Shown: one piece after another, positions 32,021-40,967 of the stretch
How positions within the stretch are numbered: position 1 is the stretch's first letter
Layout of the letters: the number at the start of each line of letters is the position of its first letter
NCBI RefSeq assembly: GCF_016859125.1
Contig: NZ_CP069338.1
Location: forward strand, 186,001-250,000
DNA: 64,000 nt
Source of the DNA: Archangium violaceum
GTDB lineage: Bacteria > Myxococcota > Myxococcia > Myxococcales > Myxococcaceae
Direction: 5' to 3'
Translations under genes and position numbers: made by a program
The notes under the pieces: generated by a model
Told to the model about the DNA's origin: nothing
Database searches by the model: none
The model's input: only the letters and a program-made list of their open reading frames with translations

Positions 32021-32048
32021 TTGACACACGCCTGACTCCGGTGTCAGG
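32021..32048 (+). promoter_or_regulatory. Promoter-like region with overlapping dyads before the ether-lipid cluster
   Basis: The 265-base gap 31799-32063 holds a consensus -35 hexamer TTGACA at 32021 and two overlapping inverted repeats: TGACAC (32022-32027) with GTGTCA (32041-32046), and CCTGAC (32031-32036) with GTCAGG (32043-32048). No good -10 element is seen at standard spacing. The dyads end 15 bases before the first ATG and look like an operator. A short dyad CGAGCG-T-CGCTCG lies further upstream at 31859-31871. Confidence 0.4.
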
Positions 32049-32063
32049 AAGCCCGCCTTGCCC

Positions 32064-32729
32064 ATGCCCGCGAAAGCTGCCTTCTACGATGTCGACGGGA
32101 CGCTGGTGAAGACCAACGTCGTCCACGTCTACGCCTACTACGCGATGAACCGGGGCTCGCTCCTGGGCATTGCCGGGAGGACCCTGGCCACCGCGGCCAG
32201 TGCGCCCCTGTTCGCCGCCATGGACGCGGTGAACCGCAAGGCCTTCAACGAGTTCTTCTACCGGTACTACGCCGGACTGTCCGAGGACCGACTGGTGACC
32301 GTCGCCGAGGACATGTTCGAGGACGTGCTCAAGCCCGCCATCTACGAGCAGACGCGAGACCTCATCGACCAGGCGCGCCGCGTCGGCTGCCGCATCGTGC
32401 TCGTCACCGGAGCCCTGGACTTCAGCATGCGCCCGCTGGCCCGCTACCTGGGCGCGGACGACATGATCGCCAACAAGATGCAGTTCGTTGGTGGTAAGGC
32501 CACGGGCAAGGTGATTCCCCCCATCATCGAAGGGGCGAACAAGGCCAACGCCATACGCTCCTACTGCGTCCGCGAGGGCCTGGCGCTCGACCAGTGTCAC
32601 GGCTACTCCGACAGCGCCTCCGACTACGCCATGCTGTCCGTGGTGGGGCGGCCCACGGCCGTCAACCCGGACATGCGCCTGCGTTCCATCGCCCGGGCCT
32701 ACAACTGGCCCATCCTCGACCTCAAGTAA
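32064..32729 (+). CDS. HAD-IB family hydrolase, first gene of ether-lipid-type cluster
   Basis: 221 residues. HAD motif I is AFYDVDGTLVKTN; motif II is IVLVTGALDFS; motif III/IV include KANAIRSYC and GYSDSASDYAML. The HAD-IB subfamily includes phosphatases acting on phosphoserine and on lipid phosphates, sometimes fused to PlsC acyltransferases. ATG at 32064 is chosen over the TTG at 32058. The next gene begins 18 bases later. Position matches the HAD gene of the Myxococcus elb operon (by recollection elbB), so a lipid-phosphate substrate is a reasonable inference. Confidence 0.85.
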   Translation: MPAKAAFYDVDGTLVKTNVVHVYAYYAMNRGSLLGIAGRTLATAASAPLFAAMDAVNRKAFNEFFYRYYAGLSEDRLVTVAEDMFEDVLKPAIYEQTRDLIDQARRVGCRIVLVTGALDFSMRPLARYLGADDMIANKMQFVGGKATGKVIPPIIEGANKANAIRSYCVREGLALDQCHGYSDSASDYAMLSVVGRPTAVNPDMRLRSIARAYNWPILDLK

Positions 32730-32747
32730 CGGAAGACTCCGCTCGAC

Positions 32748-34361
32748 ATGCGCCCGCTCAAGACGCTCCAGAAGCTCTACGACGAGGAAAGCCAGGTGGT
32801 CATCACCGAGAAGGGCAGCCCGCCACGGGCGCTCTTCTCCGGGGAGAACTTCCTCCTCGAGGACCTGCCCGTGGGCACCCGGGTCATCTTCCCCCGGCCG
32901 GCCATGGCCGGCGTGCCCAACGTCAAGGCCGCCATCCGCTGGGCCATCAACCACCCCGAGGGCATGGAGCCCCTGCACGCCCTGCTGCGCCCGGGCATGC
33001 GGCTCACCTGCGTCATCGACGACATCTCCGTCCCGCTGCCGCCCATGGCGACGCCGGACGTGCGCCAGTCCATCCTCGAGGTGGTGCTGGAGCTGTGCGC
33101 CGACTCGGGCGTGGACGACGTCCACCTGATCATCGCCAACGCCCTGCACCGCCGCATGACGGAGGGCGAGATGCGGCGCATGGTGGGCCAGAAGATCTTC
33201 GACGCCTACTACCCGGACCGCTACTACAACCATGACGCCGAGGATCCCGACGGCATGGTGGAGCTGGAGCGCACGCCGTGCGGCTCGCACGTGGTGGCCG
33301 TCAACCGGCGCGTGGCCGAGAGCGACCTCATCGTCTACGTCAACGTCAACTTCGTGCCCATGAACGGCGGGCACAAGTCCATGGGCACCGGCGTGGCCAA
33401 CTACGCCAGCCTCAAGGCGCACCACAACCCGAAGACGATCCGCGAGTCCAAGAGCTACATGGAGCCGGGGCACAGCGAGCTGTACCGGCGCAACGAGCGG
33501 ATCGGCAAGGCCATCGACAAGCACCTCAAGGTGTTCCACATCGAGACGGCGCTGAACAACCGCATGTTCGGCCCCGGCGTGGAGTTCCTCCACAAGAGGG
33601 AGGAGGACTACACCGAGGCGGATCGGCTGAAGTTCCATGCCATGCGCTACGCGCTGTCGAAGATGCCGCGGGCCGCGGCGCGCAAGGTGCTCAACTCCAT
33701 CCCCGCGCCCTACGACGTGACGGGCGTGTTCGCCGGCGCCACCGAGCCCACCCACGCCAAGACGCTGGAGAAGAGCTGGCAGCAGTACGTGGTGCCGGTG
33801 CAGGGGCAGAGCGACATCGTCATCTTCCCCATCCCGTTCATCTCGCCCTACAGCGTCAACTCCATCCTCAACCCGCTGCTGGTGCAGGTGATGGGGCTGG
33901 GCTACTTCTTCAACCTCAACCGCGGCGTGCCGCTGGTGAAGAAGGGCGGCGTGCTCATCCTCACCCACCCGGCCTTCGACGAGTTCGACCCGGTGCAGCA
34001 CCCCAGCTACATCGAGTTCTTCAACCGGGTGCTGCCCGAGACGCGCGACGCGGTTCAAATCGAGCAGAAGTACGAGCGCGAGTTCGCGGAGAACCCCAGC
34101 TACGTGCACCTGTACCGCAAGGGCAACGCCTACCACGGCGTGCACCCGCTCTACATGTGGTACTGGGGCGAGAACGGCCGCCAGCACGTGGGCAAGGTCA
34201 TCGTCGCGGGCGCGGAGAACAACCACGTCCCGGCGCTGCTCGGCTGGGACCGCACCGACACCCTCACCGAGGCCATCGAGGAAGCGCGCGGCTTCATGGG
34301 CCGCTCGGCCAGCATCAGCCTGCTGCGCATCGCCCCCACCGTCATGGTCGACGTGAAGTAA
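32748..34361 (+). CDS. Lactate racemase-like (DUF2088/LarA N-terminal) protein in ether-lipid cluster
   Basis: 537 residues. The N-terminal half looks like the DUF2088/LarA domain: [23 protein letters not shown], then [20 protein letters not shown], with the family's xxGxHxxMT-like helix start (ANALHRRMT). The C-terminal half is longer than in LarA (usually ~425 residues) and has a conserved-looking [16 protein letters not shown] and [17 protein letters not shown]. LarA uses a nickel-pincer cofactor for 2-hydroxyacid racemisation; whether that holds here is unknown. It lies 19 bases before elbD, so it probably serves ether-lipid synthesis. Confidence 0.75.
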   Translation: MRPLKTLQKLYDEESQVVITEKGSPPRALFSGENFLLEDLPVGTRVIFPRPAMAGVPNVKAAIRWAINHPEGMEPLHALLRPGMRLTCVIDDISVPLPPMATPDVRQSILEVVLELCADSGVDDVHLIIANALHRRMTEGEMRRMVGQKIFDAYYPDRYYNHDAEDPDGMVELERTPCGSHVVAVNRRVAESDLIVYVNVNFVPMNGGHKSMGTGVANYASLKAHHNPKTIRESKSYMEPGHSELYRRNERIGKAIDKHLKVFHIETALNNRMFGPGVEFLHKREEDYTEADRLKFHAMRYALSKMPRAAARKVLNSIPAPYDVTGVFAGATEPTHAKTLEKSWQQYVVPVQGQSDIVIFPIPFISPYSVNSILNPLLVQVMGLGYFFNLNRGVPLVKKGGVLILTHPAFDEFDPVQHPSYIEFFNRVLPETRDAVQIEQKYEREFAENPSYVHLYRKGNAYHGVHPLYMWYWGENGRQHVGKVIVAGAENNHVPALLGWDRTDTLTEAIEEARGFMGRSASISLLRIAPTVMVDVK

Positions 34362-34380
34362 GCCCCCCGAGTTCCCCACG

Positions 34381-37300
34381 ATGAGTGTCTCCGAGCTGAA
34401 CGTCTCCCAGGTCTTCTCCGGCAAGCGCCTGCTCTTCGCGGGCTCCACCGGCTTCGTGGGCAAGGTCACCCTGTCCATGCTCCTCACCCGCTACGGCGAG
34501 GCGCTGGACAAGCTCTACGTGCTGGTGCGCAAGGGCAATGCGAAGTCCGCCGAGCAGCGCTTCTTCGACAAGGTGGCCACCAGCGAGCCCTTCCAGCCAC
34601 TGCGTGACCTCCACGGCGAGGAGGGCGCGCTCGAGTACATCCGCCGCAAGTGCGAGGTGCTCGACGGCGACATCACGGATCCGCTCATGGGCCTCACCCC
34701 GGAGCAGGCGGACGCGCTCACGGGCAAGGTGCACGCCATCGTCAACTGCGCGGGCCTGGTGTCCTTCAACCCGTCGCTGGAGGTGGGCCTCAACGTCAAC
34801 ACCCACGGCGTGAAGTACACCGTGGAGCTGGCGCTGAAGTGGGGCGTGCCGCTGGTGCACATGTCCACCGCCTTCGTGGCCGGCAACCGCAGCGGGCTCG
34901 TCTTCGAGGACGAGGAGGTGGTGGGCTACTTCCCCCGCCGCGACGAGCTGGACGGGCGCGACTTCAGCCTGGAGCAGGAGCTCGCGGACGCGGAGAAGAT
35001 CGTCGCCCGGCTGCGCGAGCAGGCGGATGACAAGGCCCTGGCGTCCCTCTTCCGCAAGAAGGCGCTGGAGCGGCTGGAGCAGGAGGGCCGCGACGCCACG
35101 GACGACAAGACGCTGCGGCTGGCCATGGGCCGCGAGCGCAAGCTGTGGCTCACCGGCGAGCTGGTGCGCGCCGGCATGGAGCGGGCGAAGCACTGGGGCT
35201 GGCCCAACACATACACGTACACCAAGAGCCTGGGCGAGCAGGTGATGGCCAGCACGCCGGGCCTGCGCTACGCCATCGTCCGGCCCTCCATCGTCGAGTC
35301 CGCCCAGCACTTCCCCTTCCCCGGGTGGAACGAGGGCTTCACCACCTCGGCGCCGCTGGCCTTCGCCGGCATCAAGGGCCACCGCAACATCCCCGCGGGC
35401 GATCGCGCCATCCTGGACATGATTCCCGTGGACCACGTGGCCGGCGCCACCATCGGCATCACCGCGCACTGCATGCAGGTGGAGGAGCGGCGCGTCTACA
35501 ACCTGGCCTCGGGTGACGTGAACCCGTTCTACGCCAGCCGCTCCATCGAGCTGGTGGGCCTGTACCGCCGCCGCTACTACCGCCACAAGGAGACGGGCAA
35601 CTCGCTCATGAACCAGGTGCGCTCGCGCGTCGAGCCCGTGCCCGTGAGCCGCCAGGTCTTCGAGAACCTCAGCGCCCCCATGTTCGTCAAGGGCGCGCGC
35701 TTCCTGCGCCAGGTCATCGACGAGGTGAAGCCCACCTGGGGCGCGCCCAACGTGCAGGCCGTGCTGGAGAAGGCCCGCGAGACGCTGGACGAGGTGGAGA
35801 ACCAGGCGCAGAGCCTGGTGGGGCTCATCGAGCTCTTCCTCCCCTTCCTCTACGACAACCGCTACGTCTTCCGCTGCGACAACACCCGCTCGGTGTACGC
35901 GCGCATGGCTCCCCATGACCGGGCCCTCATCCCCTGGGCGCCGGAGGCCATCGACTGGCGCACCTACTTCCTCGACACCCACCTGCCCGGCCTGGAGAAG
36001 TGGGTGTTCCCGGGCATGGAGGAGGAGACGAAGCGGCGCACCGTCATCCCCGCGCACCGCGACCTGCTGGAGATGCTCGAGGCCAGCGTCAACGCGTGGC
36101 GCCACCGGGTGGCCTTCCGCTACGCCGCCAACGAGAAGGAGGAGCGCCTCACCTACGGCGAGGTGAACCGCTACGCCAACCGCGTGGGCAGCTTCCTGAT
36201 GAAGGAAGGCGTCAAGCGCGGCGAGCGGGTGATGATCCTCTCGGAGAACCGGCCCGAGTGGCCCGTCTCCTACTTCGGCATCCTCCGCGCGGGCGCCACC
36301 GCCGTCCCCGTGGACTCGAGCCTCACCGAGGCCGAGGTCGTCAACATCGCGCGCCGCTCCGAGGCGAAGGTGCTGCTGCTCTCGGAGAAGGCCGCCGAGG
36401 AGCTGCCGGGCCTGGAGGCGGCGCTGACCGGGGCGGGTCTGTCCACACGAGTGGTCAGCATCGCCGAGGCGATGAGCGGTGACCCCGCGTACCCGGACAA
36501 CATCGGGCCTGTGCGCCGCACGGCCGCCGCGGACGACGTGGCCAGCCTCATCTTCACCTCGGGCACCACGGGCACGCCCAAGGGCGTGATGCTCACCCAC
36601 CGCAACTTCGCCTCCCTCATCGCGAAGCTGGCGGGCGCCTTCAACGTGGGCATGGGTGACGCCGTCCTCTCCGTGCTGCCGCTGCACCACACCTTCGAGT
36701 TCTCCGCCGGCTTCCTCACGCCCTTCTCGCGCGGCACGGAGATCACGTACATCGACGAGCTCACCTCGGACCGGCTGGGCGAGGTGTTCGAGACGGGCCG
36801 CGTGACGGCGATGATTGGTGTGCCCGCGCTCTGGCAACTCCTGCACCGCAAGGTGACGCAGGAGATGGCCAGCCGGCCGCCCATGGTGGAGCAGGCCATC
36901 AAGTCGCTCATGTCGGCGCACGGCGAGCTGCGCAACCGCAGCAGCCTCAACCTGGGCAAGCTGCTCTTCTGGCCGGTGCACCGCAAGTTCGGAGGGAAGA
37001 TCAAGTTCCTGGTGTCGGGTGGCTCGGCGCTGCCGGACGACGTGCACAAGGCCTTCCACCAGCTGGGCTTCAACATCATCGAGGGCTATGGCCTCACCGA
37101 GGCGGCCCCGGTGCTGACGGTGTCCGAGACGCGCGTCAACAAGCGTCAGGCGGGCACGGTGGGCAAGGCGCTGCCCGGCATCGAGCTGCGCATCCTCGAC
37201 CCGGACACCGAGGGCATCGGCGAGGTGATCGCCCGCGGCCCCAACGTCATGGCCGGCTACTTCGGGGACAAGGAGTCCACCGACGCCGTCCTCAAGGAGG

Positions 37301-38784
37301 GCTGGCTGTACACGGGTGACCTCGGGCGCATCGACGCCGAGGGCCGGCTGTACCTGGTGGGCCGCAAGAAGGACGTCATCATCGATGCCAACGGGAAGAA
37401 CGTGTACCCGGACGAGCTCGAGGACACGTACAGCACCCACTCGCACATCAAGGAGCTGTCCATCGTCGGCCTGCCCGACGAGGCCGGCGGGGAGAAGGTC
37501 GCCTGCCTTTGCGTGCCGGACTACAAGGACCGGCCGCGCGAGGAGGTGCGGCGCGAGCTGGAGGAGCACTTCCGCAAGGTGGGCATGGAGATGCCCTTCT
37601 ACCGTCGCGTGAAGGTGCTGCGCTTCTGGGACGGAGAGCTGCCGCGCACCTCGTCACGCAAGGTGAAGCGCAAGGTGGTGGTGGAGGAGCTCAAGCGGCT
37701 GGAGCGGCTGGCCTCCTCGGGTGAGAAGGCCCGCGAGAAGGTGCTGAGCACCGGTGGTGTGTCCGACTGGCTCTACCCGCTCATCGCCGAGGTGGTGAAC
37801 AAGCCCCTCGCGGACATCCGCCCCGAGGCCCGCCTCTCCGTGGACCTGGGCCTGGACTCGCTGATGCTCACCGAGCTGTCCGTGGCGCTGGAGCAGGCCG
37901 GCGTGCCGCTGCCCGCGGTGAACGACCTGACGCACGTGCAGACGGTGGAGGACCTGCGCAAGCTCGTGGTGTCCAGCGGCCGCCGCCCCGCCGTGGAGAC
38001 GCGCGCCAGGGAAATCTCCCGGGAGGTGACGAGTTCCGAGGAGGTGGAGATTCCGGTGCCGGAGCCGCTCGTCACGGTGGGCCGGCAGTTGGTACGGCTC
38101 GGTCAGCAGGCCATCTTCGGCGGCCTGTTCGATGTGAAGGTGACGGGCAAGCCCTTCATCCCGATGAACCGCAACTTCCTCGTCATCGCCAACCACACGA
38201 GCCACCTGGACATGGGACTCGTCAAGGTGGTGCTCGGCGAGCAGGGGCAGCGGCTCACCACACTGGCGGCGCGCGACTACTTCTTCGATACGCCGCTCAA
38301 GCGCGCGTACTTCGAGAACTTCACGGACCTGCTCCCCATGGACCGGCACGGCTCGCTGCGCGAGTCCCTGCGGCTGGCCGGCAACGCCCTGCGCCAGGGC
38401 TTCAACCTGCTCATCTTCCCCGAGGGCACGCGCTCGACGACGGGGGAGCTGCTCGAGTTCAAGCCCACCCTCGGCTACCTGGCGCTCACCTACCAGGTGG
38501 ACGTGTTGCCCATCTACCTGAAGGGCACCTACGAGGCGCTGCCCAAGGGCCGCATGCTCCCCAAGTCACGCGAGCTGGAGGCCCATATCGGGCCCGCGCT
38601 GACGTACGAGATGCTGCGCGTCAAGACGCAGGGCATGGCGCGCTCGGAGAGCTACCGCTACGCCACGAAGCTGGCGGAGGACTCCATCCAGGCGCTGGCC
38701 GCCGGCCGCGTGCTGAACTTCGATGAATCCGCGACGATCGAGGAGCAGCGGCTCGCGCTGTCCTCGGGAGGGAGTGAGTCGTGA
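34381..38784 (+). CDS. elbD: ElbD-type multifunctional ether-lipid synthase (reductase-AMP ligase-ACP-acyltransferase)
   Basis: 1467 residues with four modules. (1) A fatty acyl/thioester reductase of NAD_binding_4 type: LFAGSTGFVGK near 20-30 and YTKSLGEQVMAS near 280. (2) An AMP-binding ligase: LIFTSGTTGTPKGVML near 725, GYGLTEAAPVL, and YTGDLGRIDAEG. (3) A phosphopantetheine carrier: DLGLDSLMLTELS with its serine near 1160. (4) A PlsC acyltransferase: NHTSHLD near 1270 and FPEGTRSTTGELLEFK near 1345. This matches ElbD, the enzyme reported for iso-branched ether lipids in Myxococcus and Stigmatella, where mutants are affected in fruiting-body formation and sporulation. A single chain could activate, tether, reduce and transfer the fatty acyl unit. 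Confidence 0.9.
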   Translation: MSVSELNVSQVFSGKRLLFAGSTGFVGKVTLSMLLTRYGEALDKLYVLVRKGNAKSAEQRFFDKVATSEPFQPLRDLHGEEGALEYIRRKCEVLDGDITDPLMGLTPEQADALTGKVHAIVNCAGLVSFNPSLEVGLNVNTHGVKYTVELALKWGVPLVHMSTAFVAGNRSGLVFEDEEVVGYFPRRDELDGRDFSLEQELADAEKIVARLREQADDKALASLFRKKALERLEQEGRDATDDKTLRLAMGRERKLWLTGELVRAGMERAKHWGWPNTYTYTKSLGEQVMASTPGLRYAIVRPSIVESAQHFPFPGWNEGFTTSAPLAFAGIKGHRNIPAGDRAILDMIPVDHVAGATIGITAHCMQVEERRVYNLASGDVNPFYASRSIELVGLYRRRYYRHKETGNSLMNQVRSRVEPVPVSRQVFENLSAPMFVKGARFLRQVIDEVKPTWGAPNVQAVLEKARETLDEVENQAQSLVGLIELFLPFLYDNRYVFRCDNTRSVYARMAPHDRALIPWAPEAIDWRTYFLDTHLPGLEKWVFPGMEEETKRRTVIPAHRDLLEMLEASVNAWRHRVAFRYAANEKEERLTYGEVNRYANRVGSFLMKEGVKRGERVMILSENRPEWPVSYFGILRAGATAVPVDSSLTEAEVVNIARRSEAKVLLLSEKAAEELPGLEAALTGAGLSTRVVSIAEAMSGDPAYPDNIGPVRRTAAADDVASLIFTSGTTGTPKGVMLTHRNFASLIAKLAGAFNVGMGDAVLSVLPLHHTFEFSAGFLTPFSRGTEITYIDELTSDRLGEVFETGRVTAMIGVPALWQLLHRKVTQEMASRPPMVEQAIKSLMSAHGELRNRSSLNLGKLLFWPVHRKFGGKIKFLVSGGSALPDDVHKAFHQLGFNIIEGYGLTEAAPVLTVSETRVNKRQAGTVGKALPGIELRILDPDTEGIGEVIARGPNVMAGYFGDKESTDAVLKEGWLYTGDLGRIDAEGRLYLVGRKKDVIIDANGKNVYPDELEDTYSTHSHIKELSIVGLPDEAGGEKVACLCVPDYKDRPREEVRRELEEHFRKVGMEMPFYRRVKVLRFWDGELPRTSSRKVKRKVVVEELKRLERLASSGEKAREKVLSTGGVSDWLYPLIAEVVNKPLADIRPEARLSVDLGLDSLMLTELSVALEQAGVPLPAVNDLTHVQTVEDLRKLVVSSGRRPAVETRAREISREVTSSEEVEIPVPEPLVTVGRQLVRLGQQAIFGGLFDVKVTGKPFIPMNRNFLVIANHTSHLDMGLVKVVLGEQGQRLTTLAARDYFFDTPLKRAYFENFTDLLPMDRHGSLRESLRLAGNALRQGFNLLIFPEGTRSTTGELLEFKPTLGYLALTYQVDVLPIYLKGTYEALPKGRMLPKSRELEAHIGPALTYEMLRVKTQGMARSESYRYATKLAEDSIQALAAGRVLNFDESATIEEQRLALSSGGSES

Positions 38785-39809
38785 AGCTGCTCGTCACCGG
38801 AGGCACCGGTTTCCTGGGCTCGCACCTGGTGCCGCGGCTCGTCGCCGCGGGCCATGAGGTGCGCATCATCGGCCGCTCCAAGCCGGTGGGCCCGGGCTTC
38901 GAGAAGGTGGAGTACGTCCAGGGCGACCTGAAGAACCGCGACGCGGTCCGGCGCTCACTCGAGGGCGTGCAGGCCCTCTACCACCTGGCGGGGCTCGTCT
39001 CCTTCCAGGACAAGGACGCGCGGAAGATGTACGAGCTGCACGTGGACTCCACGCGCGAGCTGCTCAAGGACGTGCGCGAGTCCAGCGTCCAGCGCGTCAT
39101 CCTCGCCTCCACCTCGGGCACCATCGCCGTGTCCAAGGAGGCGCGCGTCGGGACGGAGGACGACGCCTACCCCATCGAGGTGGTGGGACGCTGGCCGTAC
39201 TACCTGTCGAAAATCTATGAGGAGAAGCTCGCGCTGGAGTACTGCCGCAAGCACGCCCTTCCCCTCGTGGTGCTCAACCCCAGCCTGCTGATGGGCCCGG
39301 GGGACGAGCGGCTGTCCTCCACGTGGACGGTGCTGAAGTTCCTGCAGGGCGAGATTCCCGCCATGCCCGGTGGCGGCATGTCCTTCGTGGACGTGCGCGA
39401 CCTGGCGGACGCCTTCGTGAACGCGCTGACGCAGGGCGAGGTGTACGGCCGCCACCTGATGGGCGTGAACCTGTCCATGTCGGACTTCTTCCAGCGGCTC
39501 GAGCGCCTGTCGGGCGTGGCCGCGCCCCGGCTGCGACTGCCTCCGCGAGTGAACGTGCTCGGGGCCAAGGTGCTCGAGCAGGTGGCGAAGTGGCGCGGGA
39601 CGAAGCCCACGTTGGATCCGCAGGAAGTGGACATCGGCGAGCACTGGTTCTGGCTGGACTCCTCGAAGGCCGAGCGCGAGCTGGGCTTCAAGGCGCGCGA
39701 CGTCCACGAGACGCTGCACGACACGGTGCAGTACCTGTACACGCGGATGGCGCCGGGTCACCTCCCGGGCACCAAGGGCCGGCTCGAGGAGCTGCGCGAG
39801 GGGACCTGA
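38781..39809 (+). CDS. NAD-dependent epimerase/dehydratase, ElbE-like
   Basis: 342 residues from a GTG that overlaps the elbD stop (GTGA). Extended SDR: KLLVTGGTGFLGSHLVPRLV, then ALYHLAGLVSFQDKD, and YYLSKIYEEKLALEY carrying the YxxxK active site. The family resembles sterol dehydrogenase/flavonol reductase types. Translational coupling to elbD suggests it oxidises or reduces an intermediate of the ether-lipid route (by position, the elbE counterpart). Confidence 0.87.
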   Translation: MKLLVTGGTGFLGSHLVPRLVAAGHEVRIIGRSKPVGPGFEKVEYVQGDLKNRDAVRRSLEGVQALYHLAGLVSFQDKDARKMYELHVDSTRELLKDVRESSVQRVILASTSGTIAVSKEARVGTEDDAYPIEVVGRWPYYLSKIYEEKLALEYCRKHALPLVVLNPSLLMGPGDERLSSTWTVLKFLQGEIPAMPGGGMSFVDVRDLADAFVNALTQGEVYGRHLMGVNLSMSDFFQRLERLSGVAAPRLRLPPRVNVLGAKVLEQVAKWRGTKPTLDPQEVDIGEHWFWLDSSKAERELGFKARDVHETLHDTVQYLYTRMAPGHLPGTKGRLEELREGT

Positions 39810-39812
39810 GGG

Positions 39813-39842
39813 GCTGCGGGCTACTTCAGCAGGGCCCGCAGC
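39813..39842. terminator. Strong hairpin between convergent elbE-like and cyclase genes
   Basis: Perfect 9-bp stem GCTGCGGGC (39813-39821) / GCCCGCAGC (39834-39842) with a 12-base loop, three bases after the elbE-like stop. The rest of the gap to 39950 holds no convincing gene; a short minus-strand hydrophobic run (LLLRGLLVLGGLGMLAAG) has no ribosome site. Confidence 0.6.
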
Positions 39843-39950
39843 TTCAACCGCGCGTTGCCCGTCAGCCCGACGCGACGCCCGCCGCCAACATTCCGAGGCC
39901 ACCCAGCACCAGCAGGCCCCGGAGCAACAACGAAGGACGACCGTCCGTCA

Positions 39951-40835
39951 CTAGCCGACCACCCGGTTCCGCCCGGACTTCTTCGCCTTGTACAGGTTGG
40001 CGTCCGCCACCTTGATGAACTGCAGCGGCTCCATCATCTCCGGCGTCATGTCCGCCACCCCCAGCGACAGGGTGACCGGAATGTCCTGGTTCTCGAAGGA
40101 GAAGTGCTTCTTCTCGATGGTCTGGCGGATCTTCTCCGCGAAGATGCGCGCCTTGTCCGCCCCGTCCTCGGGGATGACGAGCGCGAACTCCTCGCCGCCG
40201 TAGCGCGCGAAGCACTGCTCCTTGCGCACCATCCGCTTGATGGTCTGCGCCAGCTCGCGCAGCACGTAGTCACCCGCAAGGTGCCCGTGGACATCGTTGA
40301 TCTTCTTGAAGAAGTCGATGTCGAACATCATCAGCGTCAGCGGGCGCCCGTAGCGGTGGCACCGCCCCATCTCCCTCTCCAGGTACTCGAGGAAGTAGCG
40401 CTTGTTGTTCACCCCGGTCAGGCCATCCACGATCGTCAGCGTGTAGATGGTCTCGTGGTACTGCAGCTCCACGTTGTCCCCGGTGAGGAACTTGAAGATG
40501 GAGCCACCCACCTTGATGAGGTCGCCGCTGCGCAGGGGGGTCTCCTGCGTCACCTCCTGGTCGTTCAGGTAGGTGCCGTTGGTGGAGGCCAGGTCCTGCA
40601 CGAACATCCGCCCCTGCCTGCGGAGGATGCGCGCGTGCTTGCGCGAGACGTTGTCGAGGTCCACCACGATGTGGTTGCCCTCTTCACGCCCGATGGTGAA
40701 CTCGGTCTCCTGGAGCGCGTACTTCTTCCCCAACTCCGGCCCGTGGATCTGCACGAGGCAGCATTCCGCCTCGACCGGGGTCGCCAGCTCCTTGATCGAG
40801 GAGATCTTGGTTACTCGGGTTTCGTCGCCAGCCAT
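39951..40835 (-). CDS. FHA-GGDEF diguanylate cyclase
   Basis: 294 residues. An FHA domain (phosphothreonine reader) spans ~40-115: FTIGREEGNHIVVDLDNVSRKHARI and LASTNGTYLND. The GGDEF domain spans ~130-294 with FDIDFFKKINDVHGH and an intact active-site loop RYGGEEF (211-217). The inhibitory I-site RxxD is missing: the positions read RKEQ (204-207), so product feedback is probably lost. It would make c-di-GMP, controlled by binding a Thr-phosphorylated partner, plausibly from one of the many Ser/Thr kinases of myxobacteria. Confidence 0.92.
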   Translation of the reverse strand: MAGDETRVTKISSIKELATPVEAECCLVQIHGPELGKKYALQETEFTIGREEGNHIVVDLDNVSRKHARILRRQGRMFVQDLASTNGTYLNDQEVTQETPLRSGDLIKVGGSIFKFLTGDNVELQYHETIYTLTIVDGLTGVNNKRYFLEYLEREMGRCHRYGRPLTLMMFDIDFFKKINDVHGHLAGDYVLRELAQTIKRMVRKEQCFARYGGEEFALVIPEDGADKARIFAEKIRQTIEKKHFSFENQDIPVTLSLGVADMTPEMMEPLQFIKVADANLYKAKKSGRNRVVG

Positions 40836-40967
40836 CGCCTCCGAGACATAGCACGGCTCCCCCGGTGGAAGCCACGAGGGCCCACCACCCCCCCTCGGTT
40901 TGGGTACTCAACGAACGCTTCCGAGCGGCCTTGAAGGACGCTTGCCCCCGGGTAACTTGCGTCTCCT

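Noticed and set aside
34342-37569. A 1075-codon minus-strand frame opposite elbD
   Set aside because: It lies wholly antisense to clear ElbD domains and has the biased composition of a shadow frame.
39843-39950. Tiny minus-strand hydrophobic ORF after the elbE-like gene
   Set aside because: No ribosome site or proper start, and only about 22 codons; more likely chance.
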